Part shown: piece after piece, positions 26,025 through 34,600 of the stretch
Numbering within the stretch: position 1 is the first letter of the stretch
Layout of the letters: each line of letters opens with the position of its first letter
Assembly: GCA_963843525.1 (NCBI GenBank)
Contig: CAWJKM010000006.1
Location: 1-64,000, forward strand
Direction of reading: 5' to 3'
Origin: DATJPR01 sp963843525
GTDB lineage: Bacteria; Bacteroidota; Ignavibacteria; UBA10030; UBA6906
Length of the DNA stretch: 64,000 nucleotides
Translations under genes and position numbers: made by a program
The notes under the pieces: generated by a model
The model's input: only the letters and a program-made list of their open reading frames with translations
What the model was told of the DNA's origin: nothing
The model's database searches: none

Positions 26025-27664
26025 ACAACATTCTCGATATCAAGTCACCGACACACGCCGAGGCCGGTTCCCGGAAAAGCGAGTATGGGCTGGAGAATCA
26101 TGGCCTGAACAATCTTGCCACGGTATACTGGAACCTCCCTACGGAAGCCCTCTATGAGGAGATGACCTTTCGCCGGGAAGCCCGCATCACCCGCGAGGGC
26201 CCGATCATTGCCTTCACCGGAAAGCACACCGCGAGGGCGGCAACCGACAAGTTTGTGGTAAAGGAGCCTTCCTCCGAAGAGCATGTGTGGTGGGGTGAAT
26301 ACAATAGACCCTTCAGCACGGCGAAATTCAGCGAACTGTACAGTCGCCTCGCGGGGTTTCTCCAGGGGCGCGATGTTTTCGTGCAGGACTGCTTCGCGGG
26401 CGCGGATACGGCCTATCGGATGCCCATCCGCATTATCTCCGAGCTTGCCTGGCACAGCCACTTCGCCAGAAATATGTTTCTCCTCCCTGAAACGAATGAG
26501 GAGTATCGTCGCCACGTCCCGGATTTTACCGTCCTTTGCGTCCCTTCATTCAAAGGCATCCCGCAGATCGACGGGACGACGTCGAACACGTTTATCGTCT
26601 TGAACTTCGCGCAGAGACTCTGCATCATCGGTAATACGGCGTATGCGGGAGAGATCAAGAAATCCGTATTTACCATCCTCAATTATCTCCTCCCGCTTGA
26701 AGGCGTGATGCCGATGCATTGCTCCGCAAATATCGGTGCGGCGGGCGATACGGCGATTTTCTTCGGGCTCTCCGGCACGGGCAAAACAACGCTGAGCGCA
26801 GATCCCCACCGCAATCTGATCGGCGACGACGAGCATGGATGGAGCGAGAACGGCGTCTTCAATTTCGAGGCCGGCTGCTATGCAAAGGTGATCAACCTGT
26901 CGGCAAGTGCCGAACCGCAAATCTACGCTTGCACGAGAAGGTTCGGCACAATCCTTGAAAATGTACCGTTCGATCCCGTGACGCGCATGATCGACCTGGA
27001 TGATCCCTCGATCACGGAGAACACGCGCGCTTCGTATCCCCTTACGTTCATCGAGAATGCGGTGCCGGAAAAGCTCGGCGGACATCCTGCAAATATCATC
27101 TTCCTGACATGCGATGCGTCAGGGGTCATGCCTCCGATAGCAAAATTGACGCCCGACCAGGCACTCTACCAGTTCATTTCGGGATACACTTCAAAGATTG
27201 CGGGAACGGAGGTGGGCCTGGGGAAGGAGCCGGAGATGACGTTCAGCACGTGCTTTGGCGCGCCGTTCATGGTGCACCATCCGTTCTTTTACGCGGACCT
27301 TTTGAAGAGGAAGATCCTGAAACACAACGTCCACTGCTGGCTCGTGAACACCGGGTGGATTGGGGGCGCGTATGGAATCGGGAAACGCATCAGTATCCGC
27401 CATACGAGGGCACTGCTGAATGCCGCGCTGGAGGGGAAGCTCTTAAACCTCCCCTTTGCCACGGATCCCGTGTTTGGCTTTGCGGTCCCCACGGAATGCG
27501 AAGGGGTTCCACCGAACGTCCTCGATCCGGGCTCGTCGTGGCCGGATAAAGCGAGCTACATGAAGAAATACCGCGAGCTTGCATCCCGATTTATTGAGAA
27601 CTTCAGGAAATTTGAAGAAGGATGCCCCGAGGAAGTCCGTCGGGCCGGCCCGACACGCACGTGA
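26021..27664 (+). CDS. pckA: Phosphoenolpyruvate carboxykinase (ATP)
   Basis: This 547-residue enzyme has the ATP-type PEPCK signatures: TGKHTARAATDKFVV near residue 67, MHCSANIG, P-loop GLSGTGKTTLSADP, metal motif LIGDDEHGW, and IIFLTCDASGVMPP. It converts oxaloacetate plus ATP to PEP plus CO2 (gluconeogenic direction) in the cytoplasm. Length is as expected. It overlaps the aminotransferase gene by 4 nt and is followed by a strong hairpin at 27680-27707. Confidence 0.95.
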   Translation: MNNILDIKSPTHAEAGSRKSEYGLENHGLNNLATVYWNLPTEALYEEMTFRREARITREGPIIAFTGKHTARAATDKFVVKEPSSEEHVWWGEYNRPFSTAKFSELYSRLAGFLQGRDVFVQDCFAGADTAYRMPIRIISELAWHSHFARNMFLLPETNEEYRRHVPDFTVLCVPSFKGIPQIDGTTSNTFIVLNFAQRLCIIGNTAYAGEIKKSVFTILNYLLPLEGVMPMHCSANIGAAGDTAIFFGLSGTGKTTLSADPHRNLIGDDEHGWSENGVFNFEAGCYAKVINLSASAEPQIYACTRRFGTILENVPFDPVTRMIDLDDPSITENTRASYPLTFIENAVPEKLGGHPANIIFLTCDASGVMPPIAKLTPDQALYQFISGYTSKIAGTEVGLGKEPEMTFSTCFGAPFMVHHPFFYADLLKRKILKHNVHCWLVNTGWIGGAYGIGKRISIRHTRALLNAALEGKLLNLPFATDPVFGFAVPTECEGVPPNVLDPGSSWPDKASYMKKYRELASRFIENFRKFEEGCPEEVRRAGPTRT

Positions 27665-27679
27665 GGAGAGAATGGCCGT

Positions 27680-27707
27680 GCTGGCGGGTCCCCAGGGTCC
27701 CGCCAGC
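27680..27707. terminator. Hairpin between convergent pckA and yceI genes
   Basis: GCTGGCGGG and CCCGCCAGC pair perfectly over 9 bp around a 10-nt loop. It sits between converging genes and could serve both. There is only a weak T stretch on the plus side (ATTTTA after 8 nt) and none on the minus side, so it is not a textbook intrinsic terminator. Confidence 0.55.
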
Positions 27708-27717
27708 ATCCGCCATT

Positions 27718-28314
27718 TTACGTCTGATGGGGTGCGACAAATTCAAAATTGAGGGTGATGTTCACTCTGTCTCCCGCGACCAATCCCCCCGCCTCAATCA
27801 TCTTGTTCCATTTTACCCCGTAGTCGAACCGGTTGATCGATGTCGTTGCGGTGAATCCCGCCCTCATAGTTCCCATCGGATCCCTGATGACCCCGTTCAG
27901 CTTCGCATCAAGGACCACCTCTTTCGTGACGTCACGAATGGTGAGATTCCCGTAGATCTTATATGCGTCGTCCCCGTTTTTTTCCACCCTCGTGCTCTTG
28001 AATGTAATGACGGGAAATTTTTCCGCGTTCAGAAAATCATCGGATCGCAGGTGATTGTCCCTCATCGCGTTGTCGGTGCTGATGCTGGCAGTCTTGATGG
28101 TCGCATCGAATACACCATCGGAGAAATCAGGCTTGCTTGCGGTGACAGTGGCTTCGAATTCCTTGAAGCTGCCGGTGACTTCCGAAATGACCATATGTTT
28201 AACCCCGAACTGCACACTACTGTGGACGGGATCATCTTTCCAGGTCTTTGCCTGACCTGACGCGCCGGAAGCGGCGAGAACAGTCGCCGCGAAGATTACA
28301 TACAGATACTTCAT
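27718..28314 (-). CDS. YceI family lipid-binding protein, periplasmic
   Basis: This 198-residue protein has a signal peptide (YLYVIFAATVLAASGASGQ) and the YceI lipocalin-like core: DPVHSSVQFGVKHMVISEVTG, NAMRDNHLRSDDFLNAEKFP, GNLTIRDVTKEVVLDA and SINRFDYGVKWN. Family members bind isoprenoid-type lipids in the periplasm. The start at 28314 has AAGGAGAGG 5 nt upstream; the in-frame codon at 28335 is not needed. It is third in a unit behind the MarR regulator and the FMN reductase. Confidence 0.9.
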   Translation of the reverse strand: MKYLYVIFAATVLAASGASGQAKTWKDDPVHSSVQFGVKHMVISEVTGSFKEFEATVTASKPDFSDGVFDATIKTASISTDNAMRDNHLRSDDFLNAEKFPVITFKSTRVEKNGDDAYKIYGNLTIRDVTKEVVLDAKLNGVIRDPMGTMRAGFTATTSINRFDYGVKWNKMIEAGGLVAGDRVNITLNFEFVAPHQT

Positions 28315-28353
28315 CGATACCTCTCCTTTGATCATAGTGTGAGTGAATTGATG

Positions 28354-28926
28354 TCAGTCCACAGCCACCCCTCGTAACCGTAGCGTCCAATCCCGCAGGC
28401 TCTCCAGCAACACCTTTACCTTCTCCCGCAGCTGGGGGTCGGTAAGCAGGCCATCGCTCGCAAACTTGCCTGTGGGCATCTGGATCATGAGTTCCGGTCT
28501 GTTGAGAAGGAGCATATTGGTCGCCACCCCAATCTGGCGGAGATGCATCTGGGCCCGCACCGTCCCGTACATTCCTCCCACCCCCATCATTCCCGCAGGC
28601 TTGCCGTTCAAGGGGGAAGTCTTGATGGGACGTGAAGCCCAATCGATGGCATTCTTCAGGACGCCCGGGATCGAATAATTGTACTCCGGTACCGCAAAAA
28701 GCAATGCGTCTGCATGGCGGATCGCATCCTTGAACGCCAGGACGGCCGGCGGCTGATTGTCAGTGTTGAGCTCCTCATTGTACAGGGGCACGTGGGCAAT
28801 GTCGGCGATTGTCACCTCAACGCCGGCCGGAGCAACTTCCTGGGCCGCGCGAAGCAATCCCGTATTGAATGATTCCCGGCGGAGACTTCCGGATATCCCC
28901 AGCAGATGGAGCGTTCCTTCGGCCAT
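28354..28926 (-). CDS. NADPH-dependent FMN reductase family protein
   Basis: This 190-residue flavodoxin-like protein begins LHLLGISGSLRRESFNTGLL, the FMN phosphate loop G-S-x-R-x-x-S-x-N. It then has LLFAVPEYNYSIPGVLKNAID, the family's P-E-Y-N-x-S-x-P-G-x-L-K-N-A-x-D block, and GVGGMYGTVRAQMHLRQI. It likely reduces FMN, quinones or azo/chromate compounds with NAD(P)H. The ATG overlaps the MarR stop by one base (TGATG), so expression follows the regulator. Confidence 0.9.
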   Translation of the reverse strand: MAEGTLHLLGISGSLRRESFNTGLLRAAQEVAPAGVEVTIADIAHVPLYNEELNTDNQPPAVLAFKDAIRHADALLFAVPEYNYSIPGVLKNAIDWASRPIKTSPLNGKPAGMMGVGGMYGTVRAQMHLRQIGVATNMLLLNRPELMIQMPTGKFASDGLLTDPQLREKVKVLLESLRDWTLRLRGVAVD

Positions 28927-29435
28927 CACTTGCGACTCCTTTCCCTTTCGGGCCCGGCAGACTGGTGATCTTCCCCGCATCCTGCAGCACTCACCCCGGT
29001 TCCCAACTTCTTGAGGAGGGCTGCCAGCCGGTCCTGTTCTTCCGGGTTCAACACGGTCATGCACTTCGCGATTTTGTCCGCGTGCTGCGGGAAGATCCGT
29101 TCGAACAGTTTCTTCCCCTTCGGCGTGAGGCGCACATAGACCTGGCGGCGATCCTCGGCACAGCGGGCCCGCTCTACAATCCCCTCTTTCTCCAGATTGT
29201 CGACGACCACGGTCATGTTCCCGCCGCTCACGAGCTGCTTCTTACTCAACTCGCTGAACGTCAGGGGCCCCTTGTGACCCAGGCACTCCACGACGCCGAA
29301 CTGCGGCCCGGTCAAACGGAATGCCCGCACATGGTCGGCAGAATTGCGCTGGATCGTCGCATACGCCCTGGCAAGCTTGACCCACACGTCGAGCGCCCTG
29401 CCAATACGGACGCCATATTGATCACCGGGTTTCAT
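28926..29435 (-). CDS. MarR-family transcriptional regulator
   Basis: This 169-residue winged-helix protein has LTGPQFGVVECLGHKGPLTF, then the recognition helix region LSKKQLVSGGNMTVVVDNLE, and the wing VERARCAEDRRQVYVRLTPK. These are the MarR helix-turn-helix and D-R-R wing. It leads the FMN reductase and YceI genes, so it probably represses this unit and itself in response to a phenolic or oxidant ligand. There is no Shine-Dalgarno sequence before the ATG, and an AT-rich repeat lies immediately upstream. Confidence 0.9.
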   Translation of the reverse strand: MKPGDQYGVRIGRALDVWVKLARAYATIQRNSADHVRAFRLTGPQFGVVECLGHKGPLTFSELSKKQLVSGGNMTVVVDNLEKEGIVERARCAEDRRQVYVRLTPKGKKLFERIFPQHADKIAKCMTVLNPEEQDRLAALLKKLGTGVSAAGCGEDHQSAGPERERSRK

Positions 29436-29440
29436 TATAG

Positions 29441-29465
29441 TTCAAGTTTAAATAATTTAAGTTCA
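29441..29465 (-). promoter_or_regulatory. Candidate MarR operator
   Basis: This AT-rich 25-bp block lies 6-30 nt upstream of the MarR start. It contains TTAAAT-A-ATTTAA as an inverted repeat and two copies of ACTTRAA (minus strand: ACTTAAA and ACTTGAA) in direct orientation. It stands out from the surrounding GC-rich DNA and is well placed for autoregulation. This is inference from position and symmetry only. Confidence 0.4.
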
Positions 29466-29596
29466 TTCTATTAACGTATGAGCCGGAGAAAGAGTTCCCT
29501 GCCATGAATCGCGTCTGCAGGGGGGAGTGGTGGATTCTTGCCCGGAATCGATGTATCTTCGGATGAATACTTCACGTCAGAGGAGCGGTGTAGACC

Positions 29597-29794
29597 ATGG
29601 CTGCTGAGTTCTGCCCCAGGTGCCGGGTCCTTGCCCTTGTCATCACCACGGAAACCCGGGAGCGCAGGGTGGCGAATGACGGATCGCGATACGACGTCAC
29701 CGTTCGGACGGTCCACTGTACGGCGTGCCACACATGTATCCGCCGGGAGGAACTCCCTCTCGCCCATGCTCAAAACGGTCCCGAGTCCGCATGA
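29597..29794 (+). CDS. Small zinc-ribbon-like protein
   Basis: This 65-aa protein has Cys pairs CPRC (residues 6-9) and CTACHTC (41-47), separated by a beta-rich stretch (SRYDVTVRTVHC). The layout resembles short YgiT/MqsA-type zinc ribbons, but I cannot place it in a named family. Support for being real comes from GAGGAG about 11 nt upstream of the ATG, the paired cysteines, and an ATGA overlap with the plsC start. The function is unknown; an RNA- or protein-binding metal knuckle is plausible. Confidence 0.6.
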   Translation: MAAEFCPRCRVLALVITTETRERRVANDGSRYDVTVRTVHCTACHTCIRREELPLAHAQNGPESA

Positions 29795-30558
29795 ACACAG
29801 GAAGGCGCCTCGTCGTAACAGTCTACGTGTGGATCACTGTGTCGTTCCTCATCATCTTCTGGTTCCTGCTTCTTCTGATTATCCGCGCTACGGACACTGA
29901 TCCCGTTCGCTATCGGACCGGACGCTGGTTCCGGAGACTCGGCGTGGCGATGACAAAGGTCAATCCCTTCTGGCGGGTGGAGCTCTCCGGCGAACAGATT
30001 GGAAACCCGCGAAACCCGTATGTCGTTGTCAGCAATCACCAGTCGCTGGCAGACATCCCCATCATTTCCTATCTGCCATGGGAGATGAAGTGGGTCGCGA
30101 AACAGGAGCTGTTCAAATTGCCGTTTGTGGGATGGATGATGAAATTGGCGGGTGATATCCCCCTCGATCGGGCCGATCGCAGGTCGGGGGCACGCATGCT
30201 CGCCCAGGCGGAGCGCTCTCTTGCGGGCAAATGTTCCGTGATGGTGTTCCCCGAGGGGACGCGTTCCCTTGATGGCAGGGTCCGACGCTTTAATGACGGA
30301 GCCTTTTATCTTGCCCTGAAGGCTCGCGTTCCTGTTCTCCCGATCGCCGTCGACGGGTCACATGCGTGTCTTCCGAAACACAGTGTCCTTTTTGGTGACC
30401 CTGCGAGAGTCACTGTGCGCGTGCTGAAGCCGGTGGAAACAAGCGGACTGACAATCGACCAGGTTGAGGAACTCAAGACCCGTGTACGGTCGGCGATACT
30501 TGACCAGCTTGCTCTGTGGAGGGGTACGTCGGCTGCGGAGGTTGATGGAATGTCTTAG
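29791..30558 (+). CDS. plsC: 1-acyl-sn-glycerol-3-phosphate acyltransferase
   Basis: This 255-residue membrane-associated acyltransferase has an N-terminal helix (WITVSFLIIFWFLLLLIIR), the catalytic NHQSLADIP (H-x4-D), the KWVAKQELFKLPFVG block and the FPEGTRS motif. It forms phosphatidic acid from lysophosphatidic acid at the inner membrane. The ATG at 29791 overlaps the stop of the zinc-ribbon gene; the earlier in-frame start at 29725 would lie within that gene. The 3' end overlaps the convergent thioredoxin-like gene by 4 nt. Confidence 0.9.
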   Translation: MNTGRRLVVTVYVWITVSFLIIFWFLLLLIIRATDTDPVRYRTGRWFRRLGVAMTKVNPFWRVELSGEQIGNPRNPYVVVSNHQSLADIPIISYLPWEMKWVAKQELFKLPFVGWMMKLAGDIPLDRADRRSGARMLAQAERSLAGKCSVMVFPEGTRSLDGRVRRFNDGAFYLALKARVPVLPIAVDGSHACLPKHSVLFGDPARVTVRVLKPVETSGLTIDQVEELKTRVRSAILDQLALWRGTSAAEVDGMS

Positions 30559-31163
30559 TCCCGCGTCAGGATTTCCGCGATTTCCAATTCCACGCTGTGC
30601 CCCCGATCTCTCCCGTAGAACAGGTGGATCTTCTCGATAATCTTCTCCTTCGGCACTCCGTCCGCTTTCCCCGCAACAAAGATTTCTCGTGCCGCCGCGG
30701 GGCGCGGCCCCCACCGAAAGATTTCCCGCCCCTTTTCCGTAAAGGCCACAAGTTTGGGGATACTTCTCGTTCCCCCGGTCAAATAAAGTTCCATGATATC
30801 TTCGTTCGCATCGCGGAGCAGAATTCTCAGATCGATGAGCGGGTTCAGCGCAGCCATGGCTGCGATCACGGGCAAATTCTGCGCTGAATCCCCACAGGAA
30901 ATTTCGCTGAGCACCATCCAGAGCTGAGGAGTCTGTAGCCGGGAGACAATCACCCGGGTTTCAGCCTTCGGTTGGAACAAACGCTTCAGCCGCTCGGTAC
31001 GTTGGAGGTTCAAGGAAAGACGATCCCTGTTCACTCCGGAGGACGAGGCGGTCTCCACCCCTTTGCACTTTGCCACTTCAAGCCGCATGAGCTGGACGTA
31101 CATCTCAAATGTCAGCCCTCCATGCGGTCGACGTTGGGCGAAAAATTCTTTCATTGTTCTCAC
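30555..31163 (-). CDS. Thioredoxin-like protein (Thioredoxin_9 type)
   Basis: This 202-aa protein contains a thioredoxin-like fold: QLWMVLSEISCGDSAQNLPV with a single C-G-D-S in place of CxxC, DLRILLRDANEDIMELYL, and the cis-proline region GGTRSIPKLVAFTEKG. This is the bacterial 'thioredoxin family protein' seen in Bacteroidota and Firmicutes. With only one cysteine at the active-site position, disulfide reductase activity like TrxA is unlikely; it may bind or act through a mixed disulfide. The start is GTG (31163, GAAGG upstream) or ATG (31154). It is downstream of trxA, past a terminator. Confidence 0.8.
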   Translation of the reverse strand: MRTMKEFFAQRRPHGGLTFEMYVQLMRLEVAKCKGVETASSSGVNRDRLSLNLQRTERLKRLFQPKAETRVIVSRLQTPQLWMVLSEISCGDSAQNLPVIAAMAALNPLIDLRILLRDANEDIMELYLTGGTRSIPKLVAFTEKGREIFRWGPRPAAAREIFVAGKADGVPKEKIIEKIHLFYGRDRGHSVELEIAEILTRD

Positions 31164-31219
31164 TCGTTGCCTTCGTTCTCCATGGGATGCAGGTGCATCC
31201 CAATTGGCGTCAACCGCGC

Positions 31220-31244
31220 AAAAAAAAGCCCGGCATCGCCGGGC
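31220..31244 (-). terminator. Rho-independent terminator after trxA
   Basis: The minus-strand RNA forms a perfect GCCCGGC/GCCGGGC 7-bp stem with a 3-nt loop, followed by eight U residues. It ends the dnaE-trxA unit. Confidence 0.92.
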
Positions 31245-31271
31245 CTCGCGGAGAATCTATCGTCCGTTGAA

Positions 31272-31598
31272 CTACGCCGCAACATGCGCCTGGAGCTTTT
31301 CCAGCAGGCTCCTCTTCGGCAATGCCCCGATGACCTGCTCCACAACTTTCCCCCCCTTAAAGACCATCAAGGTCGGGATACTCCGCACGTGGAAATCCGT
31401 CGTCACTCTCGGATTCGCATCAACGTCGAGCTTCCCGACTTTCAATCTGCCGACATATTCGTTCGCGATTTCTTCCACGACCGGCGCGATCGCCTTGCAC
31501 GGTCCGCACCAGACCGCCCAAAAATCGATCAGGACCGGTGTATCTGCCTTCAGCACTTCAGATTCGAAGTTTGCATCTGTGATTTCAACGGGCTTCAT
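31272..31598 (-). CDS. trxA: Thioredoxin
   Basis: This 108-residue classical thioredoxin has the active site FWAVWCGPCKAIAPVV, DVDANPRVTTDFHVRSIPT with the cis-proline, and LMVFKGGKVVEQVIGA. It is a cytoplasmic disulfide reductase for ribonucleotide reductase and other targets. AAGGAG lies 6 nt before the ATG. It is 45 nt downstream of dnaE and ends at a clear terminator. Confidence 0.96.
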   Translation of the reverse strand: MKPVEITDANFESEVLKADTPVLIDFWAVWCGPCKAIAPVVEEIANEYVGRLKVGKLDVDANPRVTTDFHVRSIPTLMVFKGGKVVEQVIGALPKRSLLEKLQAHVAA

Positions 31599-31643
31599 TG
31601 TGTCTCCTTCAAAAGGCCATGAAATGAAAAAGCTGGTGAGACT

Positions 31644-34600
31644 TCATATTCCGGACGAAAAAGCGATGCTGTTGGGACCGAGGACTGCCTGCACCCCCTG
31701 AACCAGTTGTTCCGAGGGATCCACGAGGAACCGTGTTGTCTGATAGACCCGTGTCGTTCGTGCCTCCTTCACTTTCAGATAACAGGGCGTCCTTCCCTGG
31801 TTCGATTCGAAGATCCTGCGGAGCTCGACAATATTCTCTTCTTTCACACTCTTCAGATCGATGGAAACCATGATGCTCTTCGTGAACCGCTCCCGCACCT
31901 TCTCTATGGGGAACACCTCATTGACGAGGACTTTCAGCGAAGGTCCATTCACTTCGCCTTTCCCCACGACCATCACGATGGCATCTTGTACGAGCTCATG
32001 CTGATATTTCTGAAATGCATCGGAAAACACGATACATTCTGCTGTCCCGGTAAAATCCTCGATACTGACAAATGCCATCGTATTGTTTCTCTTGTCGATC
32101 TTCCTCTTCACAGAATTCACTATGCCGCATGCCCGGATGATGCTGCCGGGCTTCAGCGCGCTCGGATCGCCGAGAGGGACAGTGGAGAATTCTTTGACTT
32201 CGTGCTCATACTTCAGCAACGGATGCCCCGACACATAAAAACCCAGGACGTTCTTCTCATGCTGGAGTTTCTCAAACTCCGACCAGCGCGGGGTTTCCGG
32301 GAGCGGCGGATGGACCACCGTCATTCCCTTCGGTGTCTCTGTAATATCAAACAAACCCGTTTGACCGCTGAGTTCCTGGCTCTGGCGGCGCAGCCCGTAG
32401 GCGGTTGCAGCCTCGATGATCTCGAAATGCTGTGATCGATGTCCCCCGAGAGCGTCAAACGCACCCGCTTGAACGAGGCTCTCGAGGCATTTCTTGTTCA
32501 CAAGCCGGAGATCCGCCCTCGCACAAAAGTCGAAAATGTTCAGAAATGCGCCGCGCTCTGTTCTGGCTTTGACGACTCCCTCGACGGCGCTCTCTCCAAC
32601 ATTCTTGATTGCACAGAGTCCAAACCGGATTGTCTTGTCCTTGACGGTGAAATCGAGGGCACTTTCATTCACATCCGGTCCCAGGAGGGGAATTCCGGAT
32701 TTCCGACACGCGTCGATGAGAACGGCTATTCTGTCGATGTCGTTCAATTCTGACGAAAGTGTGGCCGCCATGAACTCCGCTGCGTAGTGGGCCTTCAAAT
32801 ACGCCGTTTGATAAGCCACCACGGAATACGCGACGCTGTGAGACTTGTTGAACCCGTACTTGGCGAATTTCTGAATGAGGTCGAAAATATCGGCGGCGAG
32901 CTTCCGGTCTGACCCACGCTCGATGCTGCCTTTGATGAACTCGTCTTTCACCGAAGCCATCAAGGCGTCGTCTTTCTTTCCCATCGCCCTTCGCATCAGA
33001 TCTGCTTTTGCCAGGGAGAAACCGGCCACCTCACTCGCGATTTTCATCACCTGCTCCTGATACACGATCACTCCGTATGTTTCCTTGAGGATCGTCTCCA
33101 GGGCGGGGTGAAGATACGAAATCTTCTCCCGGCCATGCTTACGGTTGATGAAGTCTTCAATCATCTCCATCGGACCCGGCCGGTAGAGAGCGTTCATGGC
33201 AACAAGATCGCTGATGGTCGTGGGCTTCAGTTTCCGGAGCGATTCCTGCATTCCGGAGCTTTCAAATTGAAACACCCCGACGGTGTCGCCACGGGAAAAA
33301 AGTTCAAAGGTTGACGGATCATCTTCCGGTATCGCATCAAGATCGATGCGCACTCCATGGTTTTCTTCGATCATCCGGAGCGCGCTTTCGATGACGGAAA
33401 GCGTCCGGAGACCGAGAAAATCCATCTTCAGGAGGCCGGCTTCCTCCAGATCCTTCATATTGTACTGGGTCATCACCTCGGTCTGCGGCGTCTTATACAG
33501 CGGCACATAGTCGCTGATATCTCCCGGTGCGATCACGACCCCCGCGGCATGCATACCGGCGTTCCTGTTCATCCCCTCAAGAACCAACGAGGCATCAACG
33601 AGCATTTTGATCTTCGGATCGGTGCTCTCGTTCACCCATTTCAGTTCCGGAATCGTCTTGAGGGCTTCCGCCAAGGGGCGAACCTTGCCGAACTCCGAAG
33701 GGATCGTTTTGTTGATCGAATCGATGGTGCTCAGGGGAATGCCCAGAACACGCCCCACATCTTTCAGGACCGCCTTGCTGGAGAGTGTACCAAACGTAAT
33801 GATCTGCGAAACCGATTCATCCCCGTATTTCTGTCGTACGTAGTCTATGACCTTTTCCCGCTTCTTATCCGAGAAATCAATATCGATATCCGGCATGCTC
33901 ACGCGCTGGGGATTGAGGAACCGCTCGAACAGCAGGTCATATTTCAACGGATCGACGTTCGTAATACCCAGACAGTAGGAGACAATGCTCCCCGCGGCGC
34001 TTCCGCGTCCCGGACCGACGAAGACATCCATTTCCCGTGCGGCCTTGATGAAATCATGCACGATCAGGAAATATCCTGCATATCCCATGCTTTTGATCAC
34101 GCCGAGTTCATGCTCGAGCCGACGACGTGCCTCATCGCCCGGTTCAGGGTACCTGCGCGCAAATCCCTCTCTGGCCAATTTTTCGAGGTATTCGTCGAGC
34201 GACCCTACGCCGGCATCGGGTGGAATCGGAAAATCCGGCATGTGGTTCTGCCGGAGATCCAATTTCAAATCACACTTTTCTGCGATCTCCACAGTGGAGA
34301 GTATGGCCTCGGGAAAGTCCGAAAAGAGCGTTACCATCTCCTTCGTGGACTTGAAGTAAGCCTGATCGGTCTGATATCTTAGCTTGGTGTAATCCTGCGG
34401 ATTGCTGCTTGATGCATCGGGAATCAAGAGCATGATATTGTGCGGTATTGCATGCTCATGCCTGAGATAATGGACATCGTTCGTGGCAACCAGTTTCAAG
34501 CCAAGGTCTTTCGCAAGCTGGGGGGCCTTGGACCGAACAATGGCCTCCTTCTCCAATCCATGATTTTGAATTTCTATGTAGAAATCGTCGCCAAATATAC

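Noticed and set aside
29430..29435. TATAAT-like sequence before the MarR gene
   Set aside because: On the minus strand it overlaps the start codon, so it cannot be the -10 of that gene.
33357..34382. 341-codon plus-strand open frame
   Set aside because: It is a shadow of dnaE, with no family features.
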